Shown here piece by piece: positions 1-6,205 of a stretch of DNA of 14,602 bases. How positions within the stretch are numbered: position 1 is the stretch's first letter; every line of letters begins with the position of its first letter. Under the pieces are notes generated by a model. That model had not been told where the DNA came from and did not search any database. It saw only the letters and a list, made by a program, of their open reading frames with translations. Origin of the DNA: Gammaproteobacteria bacterium. Its GTDB lineage: Bacteria > Pseudomonadota > Gammaproteobacteria > SZUA-229. A program made the translations under genes and the position numbers. The stretch covers positions 1 to 14,602 of the forward strand of contig DROB01000110.1 of assembly GCA_011321985.1 (NCBI GenBank), in the 5' to 3' direction.

Positions 1-567
1 AACATAAGCTTGCATCATCTGGATCTGGGCGGGGGACTGGGCATCCGTTATCAGGATGAAAATCCACCGTTACCGGAAGAGCAGATGTCGGCTTTATTGC
101 AGCGGTTACAGGGGCGTGAGTTCGAAATCCTGATCGAACCCGGAAGAGCGATAGTGGGTAACGCAGGCCTGTTGCTGACGCGAGTGCAGTATCTGAAGAA
201 TAATGAGGAGAAAAATTTTGCGATAGTCGATGCAGCCATGAATGACCTGATGCGGCCCGCCCTGTATCAGGCTTGGCAGGCCATCGAACCGGTGGTGCAG
301 GACTCACCAGCGATGCAGAAAAGATATGATGTTGTCGGCCCAATATGTGAGACCGGTGATTTTCTTGGTAAGGACCGGGCACTTGCCATCGAACAGGGTG
401 ATCTGCTGGCGGTGCGTACGGCGGGAGCCTATGGTTTTACCATGAGCTCTAATTATAACTCGCGCCCCCGTGTCGCTGAGATCATGGTCGATGGTGAAAA
501 GCACCAGTTCGTTCGTCAGCGAGAGACCATAGAACAATTATTTGCGGGCGAGGCTGTTTTAACGTAA
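1..567 (+). CDS. lysA: Diaminopimelate decarboxylase, C-terminal part (5' end outside window)
   Basis: PLP-dependent enzyme that decarboxylates meso-diaminopimelate to L-lysine, the last step of lysine synthesis in the cytoplasm. The reading frame is open from base 1 and ends at TAA 565-567, leaving about 188 residues. Visible family motifs are the glycine-rich HLDLGGGLGIRY, the EPGR segment that contacts the PLP phosphate, FAIVDAAMNDLMRPALYQAW, the CETGDF segment with the active-site Cys, and AGAYGFTMSSNYNSRPR near the C-terminus. These match the bacterial LysA branch of the fold-III (alanine racemase/ornithine decarboxylase-like) decarboxylases rather than arginine or ornithine decarboxylases, and dapF nearby supports the same call. 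The missing N-terminal half should hold the PLP-binding lysine. A TGA follows the TAA directly. The next gene starts 22 nt downstream, so the two are probably cotranscribed. Confidence 0.96.
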   Translation, partial: NISLHHLDLGGGLGIRYQDENPPLPEEQMSALLQRLQGREFEILIEPGRAIVGNAGLLLTRVQYLKNNEEKNFAIVDAAMNDLMRPALYQAWQAIEPVVQDSPAMQKRYDVVGPICETGDFLGKDRALAIEQGDLLAVRTAGAYGFTMSSNYNSRPRVAEIMVDGEKHQFVRQRETIEQLFAGEAVLT

Positions 568-589
568 TGAGTCAACACTGTACGAAGCC

Positions 590-1222
590 ATGACACAGAA
601 ATACGACATTGAAAAACAGGCAACCCTGCTTTTTGAAGAGGGTGATATCCCGCTGACAGAGCAGCAGTGGGACCAGCTCGCAGATCTGCTGGCCAGGAGT
701 GAGTATCAGCACATCATCGGTGGTGACGCAGATGAGAGCCATTCCGTCTGGGTGAGCCGATATTTTAACGATGTTGATTCACCGGAAGCACTGAGCGCAT
801 TGTCTAAAGATATCGAAGCCATCGTGATGAGCACGAAGATGCGGGATTTCTACCAGCAATTTACCGGTACCAGCAAGTTATGCCTGCGCCGTTGTCAGGC
901 GAACCGTCTGGGACAGGGTGACTATATCGGGATACATAAAGATCAGGACAGTAGCCCGGATTATCTGGCGACGATCGTGTTCCATTTCAGCGATGAATAT
1001 CAGGGGGGGTATTTTCAGACTGACGGCCGCGCGCCTGAAGAGAGCCAGCGTTATCGGCCAGCGGCGCATATGGCACTGGTGAATAACTGCAGTGTTCCCC
1101 ATCAGGTTACCCGGGTCGAGGGAGGCGAGCGCCTGACCCTCGCCTGTTTCTTATCCCTCTCGTTTGCCCCTAACCGGACAAGCCCCCGTGCGTTTAAAAT
1201 CGGTGAGGGTCGTGCCAGCTAG
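590..1222 (+). CDS. 2OG-Fe(II) oxygenase (prolyl-4-hydroxylase-like fold)
   Basis: A 210-residue protein with the full set of iron and cosubstrate ligands of the 2-oxoglutarate/Fe(II) dioxygenase superfamily. These are the HxD pair H116 and D118 (in IGIHKDQD), the distal H171 (in SVPHQV), and R181 ten residues later (in ERLTLACFLS), which would bind the 2OG carboxylate. The strand segments TIVFHFSDEYQGGYF and AHMALVNNCS fit the jelly-roll core. The N-terminal 90 residues look like a helical cap. There is no signal peptide or membrane segment, so it should be cytoplasmic. The substrate is not evident: free amino acid, protein and small-molecule hydroxylases all share these motifs. The ATG at 590 is 22 nt after lysA and has only a weak ribosome binding site, which suggests expression as part of the lysA transcript. 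Superfamily call is firm; function is unknown. Confidence 0.85.
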   Translation: MTQKYDIEKQATLLFEEGDIPLTEQQWDQLADLLARSEYQHIIGGDADESHSVWVSRYFNDVDSPEALSALSKDIEAIVMSTKMRDFYQQFTGTSKLCLRRCQANRLGQGDYIGIHKDQDSSPDYLATIVFHFSDEYQGGYFQTDGRAPEESQRYRPAAHMALVNNCSVPHQVTRVEGGERLTLACFLSLSFAPNRTSPRAFKIGEGRAS

Positions 1223-1224
1223 GG

Positions 1225-1257
1225 AGCCTTTGATCAGGCTTTAGAACAGGTGTTCTA
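1225..1257. terminator. Two tandem stem-loops between convergent genes
   Basis: Between the oxygenase (+) and the peroxiredoxin-like gene (-) lie two perfect small inverted repeats. One is AGCCT (1225-1229) with AGGCT (1236-1240) around a 6-nt loop. The other is TAGAAC (1242-1247) with GTTCTA (1252-1257) around AGGT. The second stem contains the stop codon of the - strand gene. The convergent position suggests bidirectional transcription termination. Neither stem is followed by a real U-tract, so intrinsic termination is a guess. Confidence 0.4.
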
Positions 1258-1908
1258 CAGTTGTTTCAGTTGCTCAATAATAACCGCCGGCTCCAGGCGT
1301 TTCGTGTAGTCCATATCGATAAAAGCGTAATTGATCTTGCCATCGGTGCCGACGATAAATGTTGCTGGCATCGGTAACTCGAAGCTGTCATCACCATTAT
1401 GGCCCGGGATGTCCAGCTCCCATGCCGCGTAGATCGGGCGCAATGATTCAGGCAGGGTAAAAACCAGGCCACATTGCCTGGCGAGTTTATTGCCGACATC
1501 GCTCAATACATCAAAAGTCAGTTTTGAGGCACTGATCTGATCAGTGGATTTATCGGGGGTCTGTGGGGAGATGGCTATCAACTGTGCGCCAGCTGCTCTG
1601 ATGTCATCCAGACGTTGCTGGAGTGCGTTGATCTCAAGATTACAATACGGGCACCATGCTCCGCGGTAAAAGCTGATGACCAGAGGGCCGTCGTCGAGAA
1701 AAGCAGAGAGAGGTGAAGCCTGATTATCCGCATTCGGCAGATCGAAATCAGGAAATGAATCACCCACATTTATGGCCTGCTCCGCCATGCCTTTTTCGAT
1801 TAACCCCTGCAGTTCGTCCATCAGTAGCTTGAGGGTTTGTTCCGGGATGGTCGGAATAAATTTTTCCTGAAATGCGGTTATTTCATCGCTGAGTGCTGCA
1901 GGGCTCAT
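1255..1908 (-). CDS. Peroxiredoxin-like protein (AhpC/TSA, thioredoxin fold)
   Basis: A 217-residue cytoplasmic protein of the AhpC/TSA peroxiredoxin-like group, expected to reduce peroxides using a cysteine thiol. Residues 1-45 form a helical N-terminal extension (TLKLLMDELQGLIEKGM). The thioredoxin-fold domain runs from about residue 46 to the end: INVGDSFPDFDLPNADN, then SFYRGAWCPYCNLEINALQQ with C86 and C89 as a CxxC pair, then SPQTPDKS, CGLVF (C146) and PATFIVGTDGKINYAF. The extension plus CPYC is typical of the peroxiredoxin-like branch rather than of classical AhpC. C86 would be the peroxidatic Cys, with C89 or C146 resolving. It is the only - strand gene in the window. Its ATG has a near-perfect ribosome binding site, and a palindromic operator covers its promoter, so inducible and strongly translated expression is likely. 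The physiological substrate is not known. Confidence 0.88.
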   Translation of the reverse strand: MSPAALSDEITAFQEKFIPTIPEQTLKLLMDELQGLIEKGMAEQAINVGDSFPDFDLPNADNQASPLSAFLDDGPLVISFYRGAWCPYCNLEINALQQRLDDIRAAGAQLIAISPQTPDKSTDQISASKLTFDVLSDVGNKLARQCGLVFTLPESLRPIYAAWELDIPGHNGDDSFELPMPATFIVGTDGKINYAFIDMDYTKRLEPAVIIEQLKQL

Positions 1909-1913
1909 GAGGG

Positions 1914-1920
1914 CCTCCTA
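1914..1920 (-). promoter_or_regulatory. Strong Shine-Dalgarno of the peroxiredoxin-like gene
   Basis: On the - strand the sequence TAGGAGG lies 5 nt before the ATG at 1908. It is close to a full complement of the 16S rRNA 3' end and is by far the best ribosome binding site in the window. It fixes the start codon and implies high translation when the gene is transcribed. Confidence 0.85.
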
Positions 1921-1924
1921 TTAG

Positions 1925-1940
1925 TTAGACAGATGTCTAA
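1925..1940. promoter_or_regulatory. Palindromic operator TTAGACA-GA-TGTCTAA
   Basis: A perfect inverted repeat with 7-bp arms and a 2-bp centre. It touches the downstream edge of the putative -10 box of the peroxiredoxin-like gene and covers the expected transcription start, so a bound dimer would block initiation. Size, symmetry and position are typical of repressors of the TetR or MarR kind. No regulator gene is in the window, so the protein that binds it is unknown. A further TTAG precedes it directly. Confidence 0.65.
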
Positions 1941-1967
1941 ATATAACATGAAAAAAGGAAAAAGCAA
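1940..1967 (-). promoter_or_regulatory. Putative sigma-70 promoter of the peroxiredoxin-like gene
   Basis: Read on the - strand, a TTGCTT -35 (complement of 1962-1967) and a TATATT -10 (complement of 1940-1945) are separated by 16 nt. The initiation site would fall near 1933, inside the palindrome and upstream of the strong ribosome binding site. The spacing and the operator overlap make this one of the more believable promoters in the window, but it is inferred by eye only. Confidence 0.5.
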
Positions 1968-2014
1968 TAATTAACATTGCCTTCCTGCAGACTGACAGGT
2001 ATGCTCAAAATATC

Positions 2015-2034
2015 CTGTAACATCTTGTTTACAG
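2015..2034. promoter_or_regulatory. Inverted repeat CTGTAA-N8-TTACAG upstream of dapF
   Basis: Perfect 6-bp arms CTGTAA (2015-2020) and TTACAG (2029-2034) lie 29 bp before the dapF ATG. The core TGTAAC-N6-TTTACA is one base off the TyrR box TGTAAA-N6-TTTACA. It may be an operator or a small hairpin in the dapF leader. A clear promoter for dapF was not seen. This is weak evidence from symmetry and position. Confidence 0.3.
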
Positions 2035-2063
2035 GCATGATTTGGCGGTAATCAGCGGTAGTA

Positions 2064-2894
2064 ATGGGCTTTAAATTTACAAAGATGCATGGTCTGGGTA
2101 ACGATTTTGTCGTTATCGATGCCATTTCCCAGTCAATAAACCTGTCTGCTGAGCAGATCAGAGCGATATCCGACCGCCATTTTGGCATCGGCTGCGACCA
2201 GCTGCTGCTGGTTGAAAAGCCGACCACCACTGGAGCAGAGTTTCGATACCGAATTTTTAATGCGGATGGCATCGAGGTCGAACAGTGTGGTAATGGCGCA
2301 CGTTGCTTCGCCCTGTTTATCCGGCAACAGGGATTGACTACAAATACGGTCATCGCGGTGGAGACGGCGGGAGGCATGATCGAACTGAAGATCGAGGGCG
2401 ATCAGGTGACCGTTGATATGGGTGTGCCTGACTTCAGCCCCGAAAGCTTGCCATTCGAAGCCGAAAGGCAGGCAGAAACCTATGATCTCATGGTGAATGG
2501 CGTTGAATATGCTATAGGTGCGGTATCGGTCGGCAATCCGCATGCGGTGATGATTGTGGATGATGTCGATGATGTCGATCTTGAAGTATTGGGTAAAGCG
2601 ATCGAAAGCCATCCACGGTTTCCAAAGCGGGTAAATGCCGGTTTTATGCAGATCATGAACGAGGATGAAATACGCTTACGTGTGTATGAGCGTGGCGTGG
2701 GTGAAACACAGGCCTGTGGCACAGGTGCCTGTGCGGCGGTAGCGGTGGGACGTGCGCTTGGCAGGTTAAATGCGCAGGTAACCGCACATCTGCATGGTGG
2801 TAAGCTGAGCATCGACTGGTCGGGCAAAGGGCAGACATTATTAATGACAGGACCGGCAACAACGGTTTTTCAGGGGCAAATTAACAGTGAATAA
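2064..2894 (+). CDS. dapF: Diaminopimelate epimerase
   Basis: PLP-independent racemase that interconverts LL- and meso-diaminopimelate, supplying lysine and peptidoglycan synthesis. The protein has 276 residues, the usual DapF length. The start FTKMHGLGNDFVVID is diagnostic. The two catalytic cysteines are C75 in EQCGNGARC and C218 in ETQACGTGACAA, one in each of the two mirrored alpha/beta domains. NPHAVMIVDD (158-167), ESHPRFPKRVNAGFMQ (181-196) and RVYERGVGETQACGTG (206-221) are further family segments. The ATG at 2064 puts the conserved FTKMHG at the expected place, although the ribosome binding site is poor. A 9-bp in-frame duplication at 2559-2576 gives the acidic run DDVDDVD. It is the first gene of the dapF-DUF484-xerC block and overlaps the next gene by 8 nt. 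All key residues are present, so it should be functional. Confidence 0.97.
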   Translation: MGFKFTKMHGLGNDFVVIDAISQSINLSAEQIRAISDRHFGIGCDQLLLVEKPTTTGAEFRYRIFNADGIEVEQCGNGARCFALFIRQQGLTTNTVIAVETAGGMIELKIEGDQVTVDMGVPDFSPESLPFEAERQAETYDLMVNGVEYAIGAVSVGNPHAVMIVDDVDDVDLEVLGKAIESHPRFPKRVNAGFMQIMNEDEIRLRVYERGVGETQACGTGACAAVAVGRALGRLNAQVTAHLHGGKLSIDWSGKGQTLLMTGPATTVFQGQINSE

Positions 2895-3639
2895 AGCAAC
2901 AATAATAAATAAAAAGGCGAACGGTGATGAAGTTTCCACCGAACAGGAGCAACAACTGGCAACCGATCTGGAATTGATCAGTCTATTACGTGACAACGCG
3001 GATATACTGCAACGTCACCCTGAATTACTGGCTGTACTCGAAGTACCCCATGTGACCGGCCAGGCAGCATCCCTCATCGAACGGCAGGTTGCGATATTAC
3101 GCCAGCAGACAAAAACACAGGATGAGCGTCTGTGTGCTCTGATGGACGTGGCCAGGGATAATGAACGTCTGGCGACGAGCCGGCACGGCCTGGCACTCAA
3201 TCTTCTGGCGGCACACGACCTGGATGAAGTGATCAGCACCGTGCTCGATGTTCTGAGTAACGAGCTATCGGCCGATTATGCGGTGATAAAATTATTCAGT
3301 GATGAAGGTGAACGTATAACACAATCACCGGCACTATTCGTCGATGCGGGTGATAAGGCACTAAGCGCGTTCAAAATCATGCTGGAACAGAAAAATATCG
3401 TCTGCGGAAAATCGACGAGCGAGCAGAAAACATTTTTATTCGGAGAGAATGCAGGCAGCATTAAATCTGCGGCCGTCATCCCGCTGGTCACGGGTGCCAA
3501 TCTGGGGCTTATCGGCCTGGGCGCAGAGCAGGCCGAACGGTTTACTGCGTCGATGGGGACGGATTTTCTTATGCAGATAGGCGAGCTGGTAAGTGCTTCA
3601 CTTGCGATACATCTGGAAGATAGAACCACCGGTGAATAA
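2887..3639 (+). CDS. DUF484 family protein with GAF-like domain (YigA-type)
   Basis: A 250-residue protein of the DUF484 family, often found between dapF and xerC in Gammaproteobacteria. The hallmark N-terminal block is visible at residues 31-72: a helical stretch with LQRHPELLAVLEVPHVTG and ASLIERQVAILRQQ. A coiled, charged linker follows to about residue 105, then a GAF-like sensor fold to the end (VLDVLSNELSADYAVIKLF, AAVIPLVTGANLGLIGLG). There is no signal peptide or membrane segment. The biochemical role is not established, and GAF homology would allow ligand binding or protein interaction. The GTG start at 2887 overlaps the end of dapF by 8 nt, which suggests translational coupling. xerC starts 3 nt after its stop. 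The GTG is chosen because it gives the close overlap; an ATG start with an intact N-terminal motif is not available. Confidence 0.9.
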   Translation: MNKATIINKKANGDEVSTEQEQQLATDLELISLLRDNADILQRHPELLAVLEVPHVTGQAASLIERQVAILRQQTKTQDERLCALMDVARDNERLATSRHGLALNLLAAHDLDEVISTVLDVLSNELSADYAVIKLFSDEGERITQSPALFVDAGDKALSAFKIMLEQKNIVCGKSTSEQKTFLFGENAGSIKSAAVIPLVTGANLGLIGLGAEQAERFTASMGTDFLMQIGELVSASLAIHLEDRTTGE

Positions 3640-3642
3640 CCC

Positions 3643-4584
3643 GTGTCCCGGCAAACGTTAACCCAGGATCTGGATAAGTTTTTTCGCTATCTACAGACAG
3701 AGCGGCGTTATTCCCTACATACAGTTGCCGCGTATCGTCGTGATATCAACCATCTCATAGCGGCCTGTTCGCTCGATACAGAGCAGGTTCTCGACTGGGA
3801 GACGATCAAACAGGCAGATATTCGACACTGTATCGCCCAACTGCATCGAAAGGGCCTGTCCGGCAGGAGCTTGCAGCGCTGGTTGTCTTCCGTCCGAAGC
3901 CTGTTCAATTTCTTATGCCGTTTTAATCGAGCAACCCATAATCCCGCCACCGGAATCCCGGCACCCAGGACGGCAAAGCGCCTACCGAAAACACTCAATG
4001 TCGATGAGATAAATCAGTTACTGGAGATCGAACCATTAACAGCAGAAGCGCGAAAAATAAACGGCAAAAAAGATAGTCTAAGGTATCGTGATAACGCGAT
4101 GATGGAGTTGACGTATGCCTGTGGCCTGCGTCTATCCGAGCTGAGCGGGATCGACCTGCCCGATATCGACTGGCAACAACGTACATTGACGGTGACCGGT
4201 AAAGGCCAGAAGCAGCGTCGCATTCCTTTCGGGGGAAAAGCACATCAGGCGATAACTCGCTGGGTAAAACAGCGCGAGGAGATGGCGGATGAAAATGAAC
4301 CCGCTTTATTTGTGAGTTCGCGTGGCAGTCGCCTGAGCAACAGCAGTATACAAAAACGTATGAAGAAGATGGCAGTAGTGCAAGGGCTTAGTGCCAACCT
4401 GTATCCACATATGTTGCGCCATTCATTCGCTTCACATCTTTTAGAGTCTTCAAAAGATCTGCGAGCCGTACAGGAGTTGCTGGGCCACGCAAATCTGAGC
4501 ACCACGCAGATATATACCCACCTTGATTTTCAGCACCTGGCCGGTGTCTACGATAACGCCCACCCACGCGCAAGAAAAAAATAA
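3643..4584 (+). CDS. xerC: Tyrosine recombinase XerC
   Basis: Site-specific recombinase that works with XerD at the dif site to resolve chromosome dimers before cell division. Residues 1-105 form the SAM-like core-binding domain (FFRYLQTERRYSLHTVAAYRRD, RSLQRWLSSVRSLFNFL). The catalytic domain from about 115 carries the whole active site: R163 (ACGLRLSEL), K187 (GKGQKQRR), H256 and R259 (HMLRH), H282 (LLGHANLSTTQIYTH) and nucleophile Y291. At 313 residues it is slightly longer than usual; residues 134-150 (AEARKINGKKDSLRYRD) look like a short insertion. XerC is preferred over XerD because of the dapF-DUF484 context. Start GTG 3643 lies 3 nt after the DUF484 stop. No adjacent att-like repeats or mobile genes were seen, which argues against a phage integrase. 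Confidence 0.95.
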   Translation: MSRQTLTQDLDKFFRYLQTERRYSLHTVAAYRRDINHLIAACSLDTEQVLDWETIKQADIRHCIAQLHRKGLSGRSLQRWLSSVRSLFNFLCRFNRATHNPATGIPAPRTAKRLPKTLNVDEINQLLEIEPLTAEARKINGKKDSLRYRDNAMMELTYACGLRLSELSGIDLPDIDWQQRTLTVTGKGQKQRRIPFGGKAHQAITRWVKQREEMADENEPALFVSSRGSRLSNSSIQKRMKKMAVVQGLSANLYPHMLRHSFASHLLESSKDLRAVQELLGHANLSTTQIYTHLDFQHLAGVYDNAHPRARKK

Positions 4585-4600
4585 CGGTAATGTGAGCGCG

Positions 4601-4628
4601 GTTTATTCGCTGCGCAGTGTATTATAAT
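4601..4628 (+). promoter_or_regulatory. Putative promoter for yaaA
   Basis: A consensus TATAAT -10 lies at 4623-4628, in the 93-bp gap between xerC and yaaA. A poor -35 (GTTTAT, 4601-4606) sits 16 nt upstream. Initiation would fall about 40 nt before the yaaA ATG. The -10 is good and the -35 is weak, so an activator may be needed, or the match may be chance. Confidence 0.4.
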
Positions 4629-4677
4629 GGCCTCTTTTCGTTATCCGTAAAATACGCCAGGTTCAGCCGGGGAAAGC

Positions 4678-5451
4678 ATGTTAATCACATTATCACCATC
4701 AAAAGGCCAGGATTTTGACACACCCGGCCTGTCAAAAAAATACAGCAAACCCGTTGATCTAAATGATTCAGAATTACTCATAAAAGAGTTAAGAAAGATT
4801 AAAAGAAAAAAGCTTCAGCAGATGATGGTGATCAGTGAAAATATCGCAACATTAAATGTTGATCGCTACAAGACATTCAAAACACCTTTCACCACAAAAA
4901 ATGCGAAGCAGGCCATCTTTGCTTTCAAAGGGGACGTGTACAGTGGTCTTGATCTCGAGGCTTACGCTGAAGATGACTACGCTTATGCTCAGGATCACCT
5001 GAGGATACTTTCCGGCCTCTACGGCTGTCTGCGACCACTGGACCTGATACAGCCCTATCGACTGGAGATGAAGACAAGACTCAAAAATGAGCGAGGTGAT
5101 AACCTCTATCAGTTCTGGGATGATCGCATCACGAAAAGGCTGAATAAAGAATTAAAAAAACAGCAGGAACCGGTGCTGGTCAATCTGGCATCGAATGAAT
5201 ATTTCAAGGCAGTCAAACCAAAACTGCTGGAAGGCCGTTTATTAAATATAAACTTCAAAGAGACCAAGGCCGGTAAAACACGTGTCGTCGCCATCTTTGC
5301 CAAACGTGCCCGCGGCATGATGACCGATTACATCATCCGCAACCGTATAGAAAAACCGGAACAGATCAAAAAGTTTAGACAGGGTGGCTACCGATTCGAT
5401 AAAGCCTTGTCCGATGACAAACAATGGACGTTTGAGCGGCCACAGCCATAG
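4678..5451 (+). CDS. yaaA: Peroxide stress protein YaaA (UPF0246/DUF328)
   Basis: Cytoplasmic protein of the YaaA family. In E. coli the family member lowers free intracellular iron during hydrogen peroxide stress and limits Fenton damage to DNA and proteins. Length is 257 residues, as expected. Family blocks are MLITLSPSK at the start, FAFKGDVYSGL (81-91), LSGLYGCLRPLDLIQPYRLE (111-130), LYQFWDD (143-149), LVNLASNEYFKAVKPK (167-182) and IFAKRARGMM (206-215). The ATG at 4678 has a moderate GGGGAAA ribosome binding site. The first 60 codons are markedly A- and AAA-rich (lysine runs such as KKYSKP and KIKRKK), unlike xerC before or hslV after. That hints at a different origin or simply at a lysine-rich protein. 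The gene appears to have its own promoter and does not belong to the xerC unit. Confidence 0.95.
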   Translation: MLITLSPSKGQDFDTPGLSKKYSKPVDLNDSELLIKELRKIKRKKLQQMMVISENIATLNVDRYKTFKTPFTTKNAKQAIFAFKGDVYSGLDLEAYAEDDYAYAQDHLRILSGLYGCLRPLDLIQPYRLEMKTRLKNERGDNLYQFWDDRITKRLNKELKKQQEPVLVNLASNEYFKAVKPKLLEGRLLNINFKETKAGKTRVVAIFAKRARGMMTDYIIRNRIEKPEQIKKFRQGGYRFDKALSDDKQWTFERPQP

Positions 5452-5453
5452 CG

Positions 5454-5472
5454 CTACAAACTCGGCTTGTAG
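5454..5472 (+). terminator. Stem-loop just after yaaA
   Basis: CTACAA (5454-5459) pairs with TTGTAG (5467-5472) around a 7-nt loop, starting 2 nt after the yaaA stop. The position suits a terminator or an mRNA 3' end structure. There is no T-run behind it, so it is only a candidate. The remaining gap up to hslV holds a TAAAAT box (5545-5550) with a poor -35, and no convincing heat-shock sigma-32 promoter was found. Confidence 0.3.
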
Positions 5473-5603
5473 TCAGGCGTTGACGTTTAAAAAACGACTA
5501 TTCACCACAGACCCGTCAAGGTATGAGCCGACCTCGTCATAGTGTAAAATTCACCCACTTTCGGGCTCGGACAGGCGACATCGTCCGTAAACAGCAATTA
5601 TGT

Positions 5604-5607
5604 GGAG
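5604..5607 (+). promoter_or_regulatory. Shine-Dalgarno that decides the hslV start
   Basis: GGAG lies 6 nt before the GTG at 5614. It favours that GTG over the in-frame GTG at 5602, which would contain the ribosome binding site within its own codons. Confidence 0.6.
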
Positions 5608-5613
5608 TTAATA

Positions 5614-6147
5614 GTGGAAACATTTCACGGCACAACCATCCTTACCGTGCGGCGAGCAGGAAAAGTCGTGGTTGGTGGCGACGGTCAGGTGACCCTGGGC
5701 AATACCATAATGAAGGGTAATGCCACAAAAGTAAGAAAGATATACGGTGATAAAGTCATCGTAGGTTTCGCTGGCGCAACGGCAGATGCTTTTACCCTGT
5801 TAGAACGGTTTGAAGCCATGCTGGAGCGACATAGTGGCCAGCTGAAGCGGGCGGCGGTCGAACTGGCCAAAGACTGGCGGACAGACCGTGTTTTACGGAA
5901 ATTAGAGGCCATGTTGATCGTGGCGGACATAGATGCTTCCCTGCTGATCTCAGGCACGGGGGATGTGATAGAAGCGCATGATGACCTGATCGCTATCGGT
6001 TCAGGTGGTGCTTATGCACAATCAGCTGCCAGAGCGTTGTTCGACAGTACGGAGCTGGCAGCCCGCGACATCGTCGAAAAAAGCCTGGAAATTGCAGGCG
6101 ATATCTGTATCTACACTAATCAATCCCGGACAATCGAAGAGTTATAG
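5614..6147 (+). CDS. hslV: ATP-dependent protease subunit HslV (ClpQ)
   Basis: Proteolytic subunit of the HslVU (ClpQY) cytoplasmic protease, a dodecamer of two hexameric rings related to the proteasome beta subunit. The protein from GTG 5614 has 177 residues and begins METFHGTTILTVRR. The second-of-pair family start GTT predicts processing after G6 so that T7 becomes the N-terminal nucleophile; D23 and K39 match the mature D17 and K33 of the active site. VGGDGQVTLGNTIMKGN, GFAGATADAFTLLERFE, AAVELAKDWRTDRVLRKLEAM, IAIGSGGAYAQSAARAL and GDICIYTNQSRTIEEL are family segments. The short METFHG propeptide resembles the pro-sequence of some proteobacterial HslV proteins and is absent from E. coli, where Thr follows Met. 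hslU begins 58 nt downstream, so the pair is an operon. Confidence 0.96.
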   Translation: METFHGTTILTVRRAGKVVVGGDGQVTLGNTIMKGNATKVRKIYGDKVIVGFAGATADAFTLLERFEAMLERHSGQLKRAAVELAKDWRTDRVLRKLEAMLIVADIDASLLISGTGDVIEAHDDLIAIGSGGAYAQSAARALFDSTELAARDIVEKSLEIAGDICIYTNQSRTIEEL

Positions 6148-6205
6148 CCGCTGTTGGCAGCATATAGAAACAAATTACGAGTATTTTTAAGAAGGTTTAT
6201 GTTTT

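Noticed and set aside
2133..2612. 159-codon open frame on the - strand within dapF
   Set aside because: It lies entirely antisense to a well-supported dapF, has no family features, and has no ribosome binding site.
3643..4584. XerC as an integrase marking a mobile element
   Set aside because: The dapF-DUF484-xerC order is the usual chromosomal context, and no att-like repeats, phage genes or cassette genes are present.
5452..5613. Sigma-32 heat-shock promoter in front of hslVU
   Set aside because: Expected from E. coli, but no CTTGAAA/CCCCAT-type pair with proper spacing was found in this gap.
5523..5720. 65-codon + strand frame overlapping the hslV start
   Set aside because: Overlaps hslV in another frame, with Arg/Ser-rich composition and no recognisable motif.
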